Shown here piece after piece: positions 10,803 through 20,541 of a stretch of 64,000 nucleotides of DNA (positions are counted from its first letter, which is position 1; every line of letters starts with the position of its first letter). The translations under genes were made by a program, and so were the position numbers. This DNA comes from Beijerinckiaceae bacterium. Lineage in GTDB: Bacteria; Pseudomonadota; Alphaproteobacteria; Rhizobiales; Beijerinckiaceae. The stretch covers positions 1 through 64,000 of the forward strand of contig CANGBX010000009.1 in NCBI GenBank assembly GCA_947452455.1, given 5' to 3'. The notes below the pieces were generated by a model, which had not been told where the DNA came from, searched no databases, and saw only the letters and a list, made by a program, of their open reading frames with translations.

Positions 10803-10814
10803 GCCCGCCCCTCC

Positions 10815-10904
10815 CCGTCATTGCGAGGAGGCCGTAGGCCGACGCGGCAATCCAGAAGCCACACGTGAAGCTGCTGGATTGCTTCGCTTTGCTCGCAATG
10901 ACGG
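10815..10904. repeat. Dispersed palindromic repeat, copy A (CGTCATTGCGAG...CTCGCAATGACG)
   Basis: CCGTCATTGCGAGGAGGCCGTAGGCCGACGCGGCAATCCAGAAG ... CTGGATTGCTTCGCTTTGCTCGCAATGACGG; matches copies at 19461, 26079 and 61691. Confidence 0.9.
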
Positions 10905-10979
10905 CCTTTTGCCGGCCACCCCTGTCTTGAGGCTGCCATAGGGACGGGCTAAACAGGGGCACCACGAAAGGACCCGCCG

Positions 10980-11846
10980 ATGACCGACACGCTGAAGGGC
11001 AGCCCGCAAGAGCAGGCCGAAATTCTCATGCAGGCGCTGCCGCATATGCTGCGCTATGACGAATCTATCATCGTGGTGAAATATGGTGGTCATGCCATGG
11101 GTGACGAAGAAGTCGCCCGCCGCTTTGCCAAAGATATGGTTCTTCTGGAACAATCAGGCGTCAATCCGGTCGTTGTCCACGGCGGTGGCCCGCAGATCGG
11201 CGCCATGCTGAACAAGCTCGGCATCAAATCCGAATTTGCCTCCGGCCTTCGCATCACCGATCGCGCAACGGTCGAGATAGTCGAAATGGTGCTGGCTGGT
11301 TCGATCAACAAAAATCTCGTCGGCTATATCAATGCTGAAGGCGGTCGCGCGATTGGTCTGTGCGGCAAAGACGGCAATATGGTCACCGCGCGCAAAGTGA
11401 CCGACACAGAAGTTGATCTGGGTTTTGTTGGCGAGCCCGACAAGGTTGACACGACCGTGCTTGACCAAGTGCTCGGACGCGAACTCATCCCCGTGCTTGC
11501 ACCTGTCGCTATGGGCGCTGATGGCGAGACCTATAATGTCAATGCCGATACATTCGCGGGCGCCATCGCTGGCGCGCTGGGTGCCAAGCGTCTCTTGTTT
11601 TTAACGGACGTGCCTGGCGTGCTTGATAAGAACAAGCAGCTGATCAAGGAATTGAAGGTGGATGATATCCGCCGTCTCATCGCCGATGGCACCATCACGG
11701 GTGGCATGATCCCCAAGGTCGAGACCTGCATTTACGCGCTGGAACAGGGCGTGGAAGGCGTTGTCATTCTGGACGGCCAGACGCCCCATGCCGTGCTTGT
11801 TGAATTGCTCACCGATGGTGGCGCAGGCACTTTGATCACGAGGTAA
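10980..11846 (+). CDS. argB: Acetylglutamate kinase
   Basis: [53 protein letters not shown]. Confidence 0.96.
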   Translation: MTDTLKGSPQEQAEILMQALPHMLRYDESIIVVKYGGHAMGDEEVARRFAKDMVLLEQSGVNPVVVHGGGPQIGAMLNKLGIKSEFASGLRITDRATVEIVEMVLAGSINKNLVGYINAEGGRAIGLCGKDGNMVTARKVTDTEVDLGFVGEPDKVDTTVLDQVLGRELIPVLAPVAMGADGETYNVNADTFAGAIAGALGAKRLLFLTDVPGVLDKNKQLIKELKVDDIRRLIADGTITGGMIPKVETCIYALEQGVEGVVILDGQTPHAVLVELLTDGGAGTLITR

Positions 11847-11881
11847 GAACCATTTCTGGAAAAGCCGCAGATTTCGACGTC

Positions 11882-12616
11882 ATGAAGATTGACGCGGCTT
11901 TTCCGCTTCTGCCCGAAGCCACACGTGCAGCCTTTGCCCATGTCGACACATGGGTGTTTGATCTCGACAACACACTCTATCCGCCATCCAGCGATCTGTG
12001 GCCAAAAATAGACCATCGCATCACGGTCTTCATGGCGCATATGTTTGGACTGGATGGACTTTCATCCCGTGCGCTGCAGAAATATTATTATCAGAAATAT
12101 GGCACGACCATGCGCGGCCTCATGGAAGAGTATCAGATCTCTTCCGATGAATTTCTCGAATTCGTGCATGACATCGACCGCTCTTCGATCCTGCCCGATC
12201 ACGCCTTAGCGCAGGCCATCACCACTTTGCCCGGGCGCAAACTCATTCTGACAAATGGTTCACACAAGCACGCGCTACAGACAGCCCGACATCTCGGCAT
12301 CGACCATATCTTCGAAGATATTTTCGACATTGTTGCAGCCGATCTGGTGCCAAAACCTGCAGCCGAAACCTACCAGCGTTTTTTCGACAAGCATGCGGTG
12401 AATCCAGCCAAGGCCGCCATGTTCGAAGACATTACGCATAATCTTGCCGTGCCCCATGAACGCGGCATGAAGACCGTGCTGGTGACCCCCGAGACAGGTG
12501 CGCGCGATCATCGAGAAGATTGGGAAATCGCCGCTGGCGCCAAGGCATCCCATGTGGATTTTCTGACGGACAATCTGCCCGCTTTCCTATTCGGGCTCGG
12601 TCATTCGCCCGCTTGA
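11882..12616 (+). CDS. HAD-family pyrimidine 5'-nucleotidase
   Basis: WVFDLDNTLYP; KLILTNGSHKHA; MFEDITHNLAVPHERGMKTVLV. Confidence 0.88.
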   Translation: MKIDAAFPLLPEATRAAFAHVDTWVFDLDNTLYPPSSDLWPKIDHRITVFMAHMFGLDGLSSRALQKYYYQKYGTTMRGLMEEYQISSDEFLEFVHDIDRSSILPDHALAQAITTLPGRKLILTNGSHKHALQTARHLGIDHIFEDIFDIVAADLVPKPAAETYQRFFDKHAVNPAKAAMFEDITHNLAVPHERGMKTVLVTPETGARDHREDWEIAAGAKASHVDFLTDNLPAFLFGLGHSPA

Positions 12617-12690
12617 CCTGACCTTTGGTTTGACTGTGAAATGGCGACGCTGACAGCGCATTGCAGATAATCAGCCTCATTTGACAAAAC

Positions 12691-12703
12691 AACCTTTAAG
12701 GTT
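12691..12703. promoter_or_regulatory. MqsA-type operator palindrome AACCT-TTA-AGGTT
   Basis: Sequence AACCTTTAAGGTT immediately upstream of the MqsR-like ORF; TTGACA at 12681-12686. Confidence 0.75.
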
Positions 12704-12711
12704 TATTCATT

Positions 12712-13017
12712 TTGGACAAGCTCAAACCGTCTCATGATCTTGAGGCGTTTCAGGCGGCGTTTGTTCTCCATCGAGCGCCAATGACCATCTCGGCCATTAC
12801 CAGCGCTCGAACCTTAGGTTTTGAAAAGCGTGAAGGCATCGCGCGCGTTATCGAGGCCCTTCAGCGCAAGCATTTCGTCAAATCCGTCACCAGTTTCAAA
12901 GATCACAAACAATGGCAGGACGTTTACGTCATCCCTTGGGGCAACGTCGCTATCTATATCAAATTCACAGAACACACTTTGACCGAATTCATTTTGCTGT
13001 CGTTCAAAAGGAAATAG
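12712..13017 (+). CDS. mqsR: MqsR-family toxin (RNase interferase), TTG start
   Basis: KSVTSFKDHKQWQDVYVIPWGNVAIYIKFTEHTLTEFILLSFKRK aligns with E. coli MqsR KSMTTYSDHTIWQDVY...VYLKITVIHDVLIVSFKEK; the Lys, Gln and Tyr described as catalytic are present (K57, Q69, Y82 here). Confidence 0.85.
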   Translation: MDKLKPSHDLEAFQAAFVLHRAPMTISAITSARTLGFEKREGIARVIEALQRKHFVKSVTSFKDHKQWQDVYVIPWGNVAIYIKFTEHTLTEFILLSFKRK

Positions 13018-13020
13018 GCC

Positions 13021-13446
13021 ATGCGCGATGACGTTCAATTTCCTTTTGGCCAGACCATGATTCATCCGGAAACAGGCGCACTTCTCAAACGCGGCCGCCG
13101 GATGGAAACCATCGAATATATGGGCCTGAAAAAGGAATTCGAGGCCACAGGGTTTTTCCCAAACGACGGCGGAGATGGCGTCATCATGGGTGATGACCAT
13201 GACGCCTTTGAGAAAGCCTTCGCCGAAGTGAAGGCCCAATATGCGGCCCAAATGCGCACGCTCGCCAAAGAGCTGCGCCGCAAGGCCAAGCTGACCCAGA
13301 AAGAGGCAAGCCAGCTTCTCACCGGATCGCCCAATTCCTTCTCCAAATATGAGCGCGGCGAGGCCCTGCCGAGCTGGCCCACCGCCCTGTTGATGAAACT
13401 CATTGCCCAAGACCCCAAGCTCGTTGAAAAGATCCGCAACGGGTGA
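13021..13446 (+). CDS. mqsA: MqsA-like antitoxin, HTH (XRE) C-terminus, no cysteines
   Basis: LTQKEASQLLTGSPNSFSKYERGEALPSWPTALLMKLIAQDPKLVEKIR parallels E. coli MqsA LTQKEASEIFGGGVNAFSRYEKGNAQPHPSTIKLLRVLDKHPELLNEIR; N-terminal half lacks the CxxC pairs. Confidence 0.8.
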   Translation: MRDDVQFPFGQTMIHPETGALLKRGRRMETIEYMGLKKEFEATGFFPNDGGDGVIMGDDHDAFEKAFAEVKAQYAAQMRTLAKELRRKAKLTQKEASQLLTGSPNSFSKYERGEALPSWPTALLMKLIAQDPKLVEKIRNG

Positions 13447-13524
13447 CATTCGCCCCCCCGCTTGCTAGAGAGCGGCACCAGATAAACCGCTGTTTTCAGC
13501 GGGTGCCGCTTGAGGGGAGTTTCC

Positions 13525-14382
13525 ATGTCCATCGCCGATCTTGCCCAGACCATCGAAGCCGCTTTCGAGGACCGCAACAACGTCAACGCCCAGACGCAGG
13601 GCCGCGTGCGCGAAGCCGTCAACGAAGCGCTCAACCTGCTCGACAGCGGTAAGGCGCGTGTGGCTGAAAAGATCGCTGGCAAGACCGGCCCGGAAAGCTG
13701 GGCTGTGCACCAATGGCTGAAGAAGGCCGTGCTGCTCTCCTTCCGCCTGAATGATATGGCCCCGATCTCGGGTGGCCCCGGTGGTTCATTCTGGTGGGAT
13801 AAAGTGCCCTCCAAGTTTGAAGGCTGGGGTGCTGCTGAACATGCAGCCGCTGGCTTCCGCTCTGTGCCCAACTGCATCGTGCGCCGCTCGGCTTACATTG
13901 CACCCGGCGTGGTGCTGATGCCGTCCTTCGTGAATCTCGGCGCTTATGTTGGCGAAGGCACAATGGTCGACACATGGGCCACGGTGGGCTCCTGCGCGCA
14001 GATCGGCAAGAATGTGCATCTGTCGGGCGGCGTTGGCATTGGTGGCGTGCTGGAGCCCTTGCAGGCCAATCCGACCATCATCGAAGACAATTGCTTCATC
14101 GGCGCACGCTCGGAAGTGGTTGAAGGCGTGATCGTCGGCGAAGGCGCAGTGCTTGCCATGGGCGTCTTCATCGGCGCTTCCACCAAAGTCATCGACCGCG
14201 CTACGGGACAGGTGCATGTCGGTTATGTGCCGCCTTATTCCGTCGTGGTCTCGGGCAATCTGCCCGGCAAGCCACTGCCGGATGGCACACCGGGCCCCTC
14301 GCTCTATTGCGCGGTCATCGTGAAGACGGTCGATGCGCAGACGCGCTCCAAGACCGGCATCAACGAACTGTTGAGGGATTGA
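13525..14382 (+). CDS. dapD: 2,3,4,5-tetrahydropyridine-2,6-dicarboxylate N-succinyltransferase
   Basis: Left-handed beta-helix hexapeptides: [49 protein letters not shown]. Confidence 0.96.
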   Translation: MSIADLAQTIEAAFEDRNNVNAQTQGRVREAVNEALNLLDSGKARVAEKIAGKTGPESWAVHQWLKKAVLLSFRLNDMAPISGGPGGSFWWDKVPSKFEGWGAAEHAAAGFRSVPNCIVRRSAYIAPGVVLMPSFVNLGAYVGEGTMVDTWATVGSCAQIGKNVHLSGGVGIGGVLEPLQANPTIIEDNCFIGARSEVVEGVIVGEGAVLAMGVFIGASTKVIDRATGQVHVGYVPPYSVVVSGNLPGKPLPDGTPGPSLYCAVIVKTVDAQTRSKTGINELLRD

Positions 14383-14867
14383 TGAGCGCGATCCTCTCTG
14401 GCGAGGGCTTCCACTTTCTGTTTCGCACAGACAAGGGCGTGATCGCACGTGATGTCTGGTGGCTTGGCACGGCGCTGACAGGCGCCGTGGCTCTGGTGGC
14501 AACGACCATCTGGATGGTCATTTCACCTTTGGCAAAACATGGTCTTGCCGAGCGCGGTCTGATCGACCCCGCAACCTTGGGTGTGCATGTCTATCTTGCG
14601 GTTTATGCCTTCCTGATCCTGCTCACAGGTGTGTGCTGGTATAATTTGACGGCCAAGCGTTTGCGCGCACGCGGACTTGCGCCTGCGCTGGCGGGCCTGC
14701 CGCTTGTTCTGGCGCTTCTGGCTGGCGCCGCACATTGGACAACCCCGCGCTTGCCGGAGATGGTGCCCTTGTGGTCGGCTTGGTTGGTCGACACAGGCCT
14801 TGTGCTTATGCTTGTCTGGACAGCCTTTGAATGTGGCCTGCGGGCCCAGGACCAAGAGACAGAATGA
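14382..14867 (+). CDS. Conserved membrane protein of unknown function
   Basis: [27 protein letters not shown]..., four hydrophobic segments; overlaps the dapD stop and dapE start. Confidence 0.75.
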   Translation: MSAILSGEGFHFLFRTDKGVIARDVWWLGTALTGAVALVATTIWMVISPLAKHGLAERGLIDPATLGVHVYLAVYAFLILLTGVCWYNLTAKRLRARGLAPALAGLPLVLALLAGAAHWTTPRLPEMVPLWSAWLVDTGLVLMLVWTAFECGLRAQDQETE

Positions 14868-16012
14868 CCAGTGCGCTCGACATTGCACGCGATCTCATCA
14901 CTTGTGCGTCTGTGACGCCAAGCGACGAAGGCGCGCTTGATGTCGTTGCGCGCTATCTCAAGGACGCGGGCTTTAGCATTGAGCGCGTCCGCTTTTCTGA
15001 TGCCAACACGCCCGACATTGACAATCTCTATGCCAAGATCGGCACAGGATCTCCCTGCCTGATGTTTGCAGGCCATACCGATGTCGTGCCACCCGGTGAT
15101 GCGAGCCAATGGCGCTTTGATCCTTTTTCAGCAGAAGTCGCGGACGGCCAGCTGTGGGGGCGCGGCGCAGTTGATATGAAGGGCGGCTTGGCGGCCTGCA
15201 TCGCGGCAGCCATCGCGCATGTGCGCGAACATGGCACAGCCAAAGGCTCGATTGCCTTTCTCATCACCGGCGATGAAGAAGGCCCCGCCGTCAATGGCAC
15301 CGTGAAATTGCTCGACTGGGCGAAAGCGCGTGGCGAGCATTTCGATCATTGCATTCTGGGTGAACCGACCAATCCCGAAAAGCTCGGCGACATGATCAAG
15401 ATTGGCCGTCGCGGTTCGCTGACCGGCCGACTTGTCGTGCATGGCAAGCAGGGCCACGTCGGCTATCCGCATCTGGCTGATAATCCTGTGCCGCGCATGG
15501 TTGCCATTCTTGCTGCGTTGAAAGCCAATGCGCTTGATGCAGGCACCGAGCATTTCGATGCGAGCAATCTGGAAGTCACCACCGTCGACACGGGCAATGG
15601 CGCGACGAATGTCATTCCGGCCTCTATACGCGCAACATTCAACATTCGCTTCAATGATCTCTGGACGCCGACTTCGCTCGCGGAAGAAATCTCGCGTCGC
15701 GTGAAGTCCGCCTCACCAGATGGCAAGTTTGATCTGACGTTTGATCCGACCAATGCCGTGGCCTTCCTGACATCACCTGGTCCCTTTGTTAATCTCGTCG
15801 CAGACGCGATTGAACAAGAAACAGGCCGCCGCCCGGTTTTATCGACCACGGGCGGCACATCGGATGCGCGTTTCATCCAAGCGCATTGTCCGGTTGTAGA
15901 ATTTGGCCTTGTCGGCCAGACCATGCATGCGGTTGATGAGCGCACGCCCGTTGCCGAGCTGGAACAGCTCGCCGTGATCTATCGCCGGATTTTGCAAGCC
16001 TATTTTGGCTGA
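14864..16012 (+). CDS. dapE: Succinyl-diaminopimelate desuccinylase
   Basis: [52 protein letters not shown]. Confidence 0.96.
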   Translation: MTSALDIARDLITCASVTPSDEGALDVVARYLKDAGFSIERVRFSDANTPDIDNLYAKIGTGSPCLMFAGHTDVVPPGDASQWRFDPFSAEVADGQLWGRGAVDMKGGLAACIAAAIAHVREHGTAKGSIAFLITGDEEGPAVNGTVKLLDWAKARGEHFDHCILGEPTNPEKLGDMIKIGRRGSLTGRLVVHGKQGHVGYPHLADNPVPRMVAILAALKANALDAGTEHFDASNLEVTTVDTGNGATNVIPASIRATFNIRFNDLWTPTSLAEEISRRVKSASPDGKFDLTFDPTNAVAFLTSPGPFVNLVADAIEQETGRRPVLSTTGGTSDARFIQAHCPVVEFGLVGQTMHAVDERTPVAELEQLAVIYRRILQAYFG

Positions 16013-16015
16013 CCC

Positions 16016-16753
16016 TTAATAATCGACACCGATGAGATAAAGCCCTGCGGCCGGCGCGACCTGCCCGCAGCGCGTGCGATCTTTTGATTCCAGCACCGTG
16101 CGTAATTCGCGCGCGCTCCATTTGCCCGAACCCACATGTTCGATGGAACCCACCATGGAGCGCACCTGCCGATGCAGGAAAGAACGCGCTGAAGTATAGA
16201 TATGAATTTCTTCACCCACGCGCGACACATCGAGCCGCTCCAGCGTGCGCACGGGGCTTTCAGCCTGACAATCGGCATCGCGGAAGGTGGAGAAATCATG
16301 GCGGCCGACAAGCTGCTGGGCCGCTTCATGCATGGCCTCGGCATTGAGAGGGCGTTTCACCAACCAAGCCTTGCCTGCATCAATAGCGAGAGGCGCACGG
16401 CGATTGATGATGCGATAGAGATAATGCCGACGCGTGGCTGAAAAGCGCGCATCGAAATCATCCGCCACCACTTCGGCTTTGCGAATGGCGACCAGATGCG
16501 GGCGCATATGTGCATTGACAGCATCGCGCAATTTATCGCCGCGCCAATCTTTGGCGAGATCGCAGGTCGCAACTTGTGCTGTGGCATGAACGCCTGTGTC
16601 GGTACGCCCGGCGCCTTTGATCACAACCGGCGCACCATCGACTGCGGCGAGCGCGTCTTCAATGACTTGCTGCACAGCCAATCCGTTGGCTTGGCGCTGC
16701 CAGCCACAAAAAGCCGAGCCATCATATTCAATATCGAGGCGATAGCGCGCCAT
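16016..16753 (-). CDS. truA: tRNA pseudouridine synthase A
   Basis: [52 protein letters not shown]. Confidence 0.95.
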   Translation of the reverse strand: MARYRLDIEYDGSAFCGWQRQANGLAVQQVIEDALAAVDGAPVVIKGAGRTDTGVHATAQVATCDLAKDWRGDKLRDAVNAHMRPHLVAIRKAEVVADDFDARFSATRRHYLYRIINRRAPLAIDAGKAWLVKRPLNAEAMHEAAQQLVGRHDFSTFRDADCQAESPVRTLERLDVSRVGEEIHIYTSARSFLHRQVRSMVGSIEHVGSGKWSARELRTVLESKDRTRCGQVAPAAGLYLIGVDY

Positions 16754-16758
16754 GTCGA

Positions 16759-17694
16759 TCAAGCCGGAGAGGGAAGGACAAAGCCCTTCGACAGACGCGC
16801 ACCGCGCAAGAACTCATCCGCCTTCATCGGCGCTTTGCCGGCGCGCTGCACATCCATGATCTGCAATGCGCCCTGCCCGCAAGCAATGGTCAAAGCATCA
16901 TCCAGCAATGTGCCGGGCGCACCCTGTCCGCTCGCCACTTTCGAGCGCAAGACTTTGATGCGCTCGGGGCCTTTGCCGAAATCCACTTCAAAGAAAGCGC
17001 CCGGAAAAGGCGACAGGCCGCGCACATGATTGTGCAGCTCGGTCGCGCTGCGTCGCCAATCGATGCGAGCTTCTGCTTTTTCGATCTTGTGCGCGTAAGT
17101 CACGCCCTCTTCGGACTGCGGTGTAAAATGCAGCGAGTCGCGTGAGAAGGCAGCCAGCGCACGCACCATCAAATCCGCACCAATCATCGACAGGCGATCA
17201 TGAAGATCGGAGGCTGTCATGTCAGGCGCAATCGTCACGCGCTCGGCCATGCCGACAGGGCCTGTATCCAGCCCCTCTTCCATCTTCATCACCATGACGC
17301 CGGTTTCAGCGTCTCCCGCCATAATGGCGCGCTGGATGGGCGCGGCACCCCGCCAGCGTGGCAAGAGAGAGGCATGCAGATTGAGGCAACCCAGATGCGG
17401 CGCATCGAGCACAGCTTTGGGCAAGATCAAACCATAAGCGACCACGACAGCCACATCGGCATCATGCGCGGCAAAGCGCGCGATCTCTTCATCATGACGC
17501 AAAGTCTTCGGCGTGAAAACCGGAATGCCGAATTTATCCGCCAATGCATGCACGGGCGAGGGGCGCAAATCCATGCCGCGACCTGCGGGCTTGGGTGCGC
17601 GCGTATAGACGGCGACAATCTCGTGACCTTGGCCCAAAATTTCCGTCATCACGGGGACGGAAAAATCGGGTGTCCCCATAAAGACGACGCGCAT
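16759..17694 (-). CDS. fmt: Methionyl-tRNA formyltransferase
   Basis: [49 protein letters not shown]. Confidence 0.96.
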   Translation of the reverse strand: MRVVFMGTPDFSVPVMTEILGQGHEIVAVYTRAPKPAGRGMDLRPSPVHALADKFGIPVFTPKTLRHDEEIARFAAHDADVAVVVAYGLILPKAVLDAPHLGCLNLHASLLPRWRGAAPIQRAIMAGDAETGVMVMKMEEGLDTGPVGMAERVTIAPDMTASDLHDRLSMIGADLMVRALAAFSRDSLHFTPQSEEGVTYAHKIEKAEARIDWRRSATELHNHVRGLSPFPGAFFEVDFGKGPERIKVLRSKVASGQGAPGTLLDDALTIACGQGALQIMDVQRAGKAPMKADEFLRGARLSKGFVLPSPA

Positions 17695-17699
17695 GATGC

Positions 17700-18221
17700 T
17701 TACTCGTCATCGCCGCGCAAGCGCGCAGCTTTCACGAATTTCTTGGTCACGCGCTCGCGCTTCAAGCGCGACAGATGATCAATGAAGAGCACGCCGTTCA
17801 GATGATCGATCTCGTGCTGGAAGCAAGTGGAGAGCAGGCCGTCAGCTTCGATCTCTTGCGTCTTGCCATCACGATCTAGATAACGCACGCGCACTTTTTC
17901 GGGGCGCTCGACATCCTCGTAATATTCGGGGATCGACAGGCAGCCTTCCTGATAGACGTTCTTTTCGTCCGAGGCCCAGACAATCTCCGGATTGGCGACG
18001 CACAGCGGGCGCGGCTCTTCCTCTTCCTTGGCGACATCAATCACCAGCACGCGCTTGGCCACAGCCACCTGAATGGCGGCCAAGCCGATGCCCGGCGCGT
18101 CATACATGGTCTCCAACATGTCATCCATGAGCTTGCGCACGGCCGCGTCAATTTCTGTCACGGGTTCGGACACGAGTCGCAGGCGCGGATCGGGCAGTTC
18201 AATAATGGGCAGAATGGCCAT
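17700..18221 (-). CDS. def: Peptide deformylase
   Basis: [37 protein letters not shown]; start at [15 protein letters not shown]. Confidence 0.95.
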   Translation of the reverse strand: MAILPIIELPDPRLRLVSEPVTEIDAAVRKLMDDMLETMYDAPGIGLAAIQVAVAKRVLVIDVAKEEEEPRPLCVANPEIVWASDEKNVYQEGCLSIPEYYEDVERPEKVRVRYLDRDGKTQEIEADGLLSTCFQHEIDHLNGVLFIDHLSRLKRERVTKKFVKAARLRGDDE

Positions 18222-18332
18222 GGTACGAGACTTCCAGAAAATGATGATTTGGATGTAGTCAGGAAGCGCCACAGGGTCAATGACGTTCATCTTCTGTTCG
18301 CTTGGTAGCCCGAATCGCGCTAGGCTTTGACC

Positions 18333-19454
18333 ATGGATACGACCCTCATCATTCTCGGTCTCGCCTTTGCGGGCGTGACCCTCGCCCTTGTTTTCGTCAT
18401 GAGCCGCGCGCAAGGCCACGCTCAGCGTGCGCAGGAGATCGCCTCGGCGACGTCAGCCGAGCGTGAACGCGAACTCGACGATAAAGTGGGTGAACTCAAC
18501 CGCATCAATGCGCAGCTTGCGGGCCAAATGCTGCAATTGCAGCAGCAGCTCAACGAGCGCCATTCGGAATTGACGCGCACGCTCTCCGAACGCCTCGACA
18601 ATGTGAGCAAGCGTGTTGGCGATTCCATGGAAGCCACCACCAACAGCACGGCAGAGCGGCTGACGGCGCTAGGCGAACGCTTGGCGGTGATTGATTCAGC
18701 ACAAGCCAAAATCACAGGGCTCACGCAGGAAGTCGTGTCTCTGAAAGATATTCTGGCCAATAAGCAAAGCCGCGGCGCCTTTGGCCAGACACGCATGGAA
18801 GCCATTATCCGCGATGCCATGCCCGTGGGCTCTTATGAATTTCAAGCAACGCTCTCGAATGGCAAAAGGCCCGATTGCGTCTTGCATCTCCCCGGCGACA
18901 AGCGGCCTCTGGTGATCGACAGCAAATTCCCGCTGGAATCCTTCACCGCTTTTCGTGACGCCAAAGATGATGTGACGCGCAAACAGGCCGAAGCGCGCGT
19001 GCGCACGGATATTTCCAAACATATTACCGATGTGCGTGAAAAATATTTCATCCCCGAAGAGACGCAGCCCATGGCGCTGATCTTCGTGCCGTCGGAATCC
19101 ATCTATGCAGATCTTGTCGAGTTTTTCGATGATCTCATTCAGAAAGGCTATCGCGAGAATATCAGCATCATCTCGCCCTCGCTTCTGATGATGGCCGTGC
19201 AAGTGACGCAAGCCTTGGTGCGCGACGCCAAAATGCGCGAACAGGCGCATGTCATCCAGAAGGAAGTACATGTTTTGATGCAGGATGTCGGGCGCTTGTC
19301 GGAGCGCGTCGGCAAACTCAAGTCGCATTTCAATCAGGCCGTTGCCGACATTGACGCGATTGATGTCTCCACGAATAAAATTGTCTCGCGCGGCAAGCGG
19401 ATCGAGAAGGTTGAAGTCGGCGATGACGAACCACCGCTTCTGACAGCTGAGTAA
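18333..19454 (+). CDS. rmuC: DNA recombination protein RmuC
   Basis: Coiled-coil N-terminus; C-terminal [53 protein letters not shown]. Confidence 0.92.
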   Translation: MDTTLIILGLAFAGVTLALVFVMSRAQGHAQRAQEIASATSAERERELDDKVGELNRINAQLAGQMLQLQQQLNERHSELTRTLSERLDNVSKRVGDSMEATTNSTAERLTALGERLAVIDSAQAKITGLTQEVVSLKDILANKQSRGAFGQTRMEAIIRDAMPVGSYEFQATLSNGKRPDCVLHLPGDKRPLVIDSKFPLESFTAFRDAKDDVTRKQAEARVRTDISKHITDVREKYFIPEETQPMALIFVPSESIYADLVEFFDDLIQKGYRENISIISPSLLMMAVQVTQALVRDAKMREQAHVIQKEVHVLMQDVGRLSERVGKLKSHFNQAVADIDAIDVSTNKIVSRGKRIEKVEVGDDEPPLLTAE

Positions 19455-19460
19455 ATACGC

Positions 19461-19551
19461 CCGTCATTGCGAGGAGGCCGAAGGCCGACGCGGCAAACCA
19501 GAAGCCGCATGTGGGGCTTTCTGGATTGCTTCGCTTCGCTCGCAATGACGG
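19461..19551. repeat. Dispersed palindromic repeat, copy B
   Basis: CCGTCATTGCGAGGAGGCCGAAGGCCGACGCGGCAAACCAGAAG ... TTCTGGATTGCTTCGCTTCGCTCGCAATGACGG, between convergent rmuC and recR. Confidence 0.9.
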
Positions 19552-19587
19552 ACTGAGAGGTGTCGCGAGCGGGACTTGAGAGCCGCC

Positions 19588-20193
19588 TTAAAAATCCGTG
19601 CGGCTTCTGATCGCCGCTGCCAGCGTGCCATCATCAAGATAATCAAGCTCGCCACCCACCGGAACGCCATGTGCGAGGCGCGTCACGCGGATGTTCTGCG
19701 CGCTCAGCAAATCCGTCACGTAATGCGCAGTTGTCTGCCCATCGACCGTGGCATTGACTGCGAGAATGACTTCGCGCGTGCCTTCTCTCTGCACGCGATC
19801 AACCAGCGATGAGAGGTTCAAATCTTTCGGGCCAATGCCATCGAGCGGCGACAAAGTGCCGCCCAGCACATGATAGCGCGCTCGCAAGGCAGCCGCGCGT
19901 TCCAGAGCCCACAGGTCGGCAACCGTTTCGACCACAACAATCACTGAAGGGTCACGCCGCTCATCACAGCAGATCGTGCAAGGATCGATTGTGTCGACAT
20001 TGCCGCAAGCCGTGCAGGTGATGATGCGCTCGCGCGCCACTTGCATCGCATCCGCAAGCGGCCCGAGCAATTCATCTTTCTTGCGGATGAGGTGGAGTGC
20101 CGCGCGACGAGCAGAACGTGGACCCAGACCCGGCAAACGCGCGAGCAATTGGATCAGACGCTGGATTTCAGGACCCGCAACGCGCTCAGCCAA
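19588..20193 (-). CDS. recR: Recombination mediator protein RecR
   Basis: [19 protein letters not shown]; Cys4 zinc finger [18 protein letters not shown]; Toprim. Confidence 0.95.
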   Translation of the reverse strand: MAERVAGPEIQRLIQLLARLPGLGPRSARRAALHLIRKKDELLGPLADAMQVARERIITCTACGNVDTIDPCTICCDERRDPSVIVVVETVADLWALERAAALRARYHVLGGTLSPLDGIGPKDLNLSSLVDRVQREGTREVILAVNATVDGQTTAHYVTDLLSAQNIRVTRLAHGVPVGGELDYLDDGTLAAAIRSRTDF

Positions 20194-20205
20194 TGTGTGC
20201 CTCGA

Positions 20206-20529
20206 TCAGAAGGGCAGTTTCATGCCGGGCGGCAGCGGCAGACCCGCCGTAATCGCCTGCATCTTTTCAGCGACCAGCGCCTCGCCCTTGCGGCGCGCAT
20301 CTTCATGCGCGGTGACGATGAGATCTTCGACAATCTCTTTCTCGTCTTCTTTCATCAGCGAGGGATCAATCGCCACGCCGCGCATCGCGCCTTTGGCGGT
20401 CATGGTGACACGCACCATGCCAGCACCGGCCTGTCCTTCAACCGTGACGTTTTCCAACTCGGCCTGCAAATCAGCCATTTTCTGCTGCATAGCTTGCGCC
20501 TGCTTCATCAGTCCGAACATGTCTTTCAT
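20206..20529 (-). CDS. YbaB/EbfC nucleoid-associated protein
   Basis: MKDMFGLMKQAQAMQQKMADLQAELENVTVEGQAGAGMVRVTMTAKG; between recR and dnaX. Confidence 0.94.
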   Translation of the reverse strand: MKDMFGLMKQAQAMQQKMADLQAELENVTVEGQAGAGMVRVTMTAKGAMRGVAIDPSLMKEDEKEIVEDLIVTAHEDARRKGEALVAEKMQAITAGLPLPPGMKLPF

Positions 20530-20541
20530 GGCAGAAAATCC

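Noticed and set aside
12601-12680. Alternative promoter (GATAAT at 12666) for mqsRA
   Set aside because: No convincing -35 at proper spacing; left as a possibility but not annotated.
13786-14502. 238-aa minus ORF within dapD
   Set aside because: Antisense to dapD, which has clear hexapeptide repeats.
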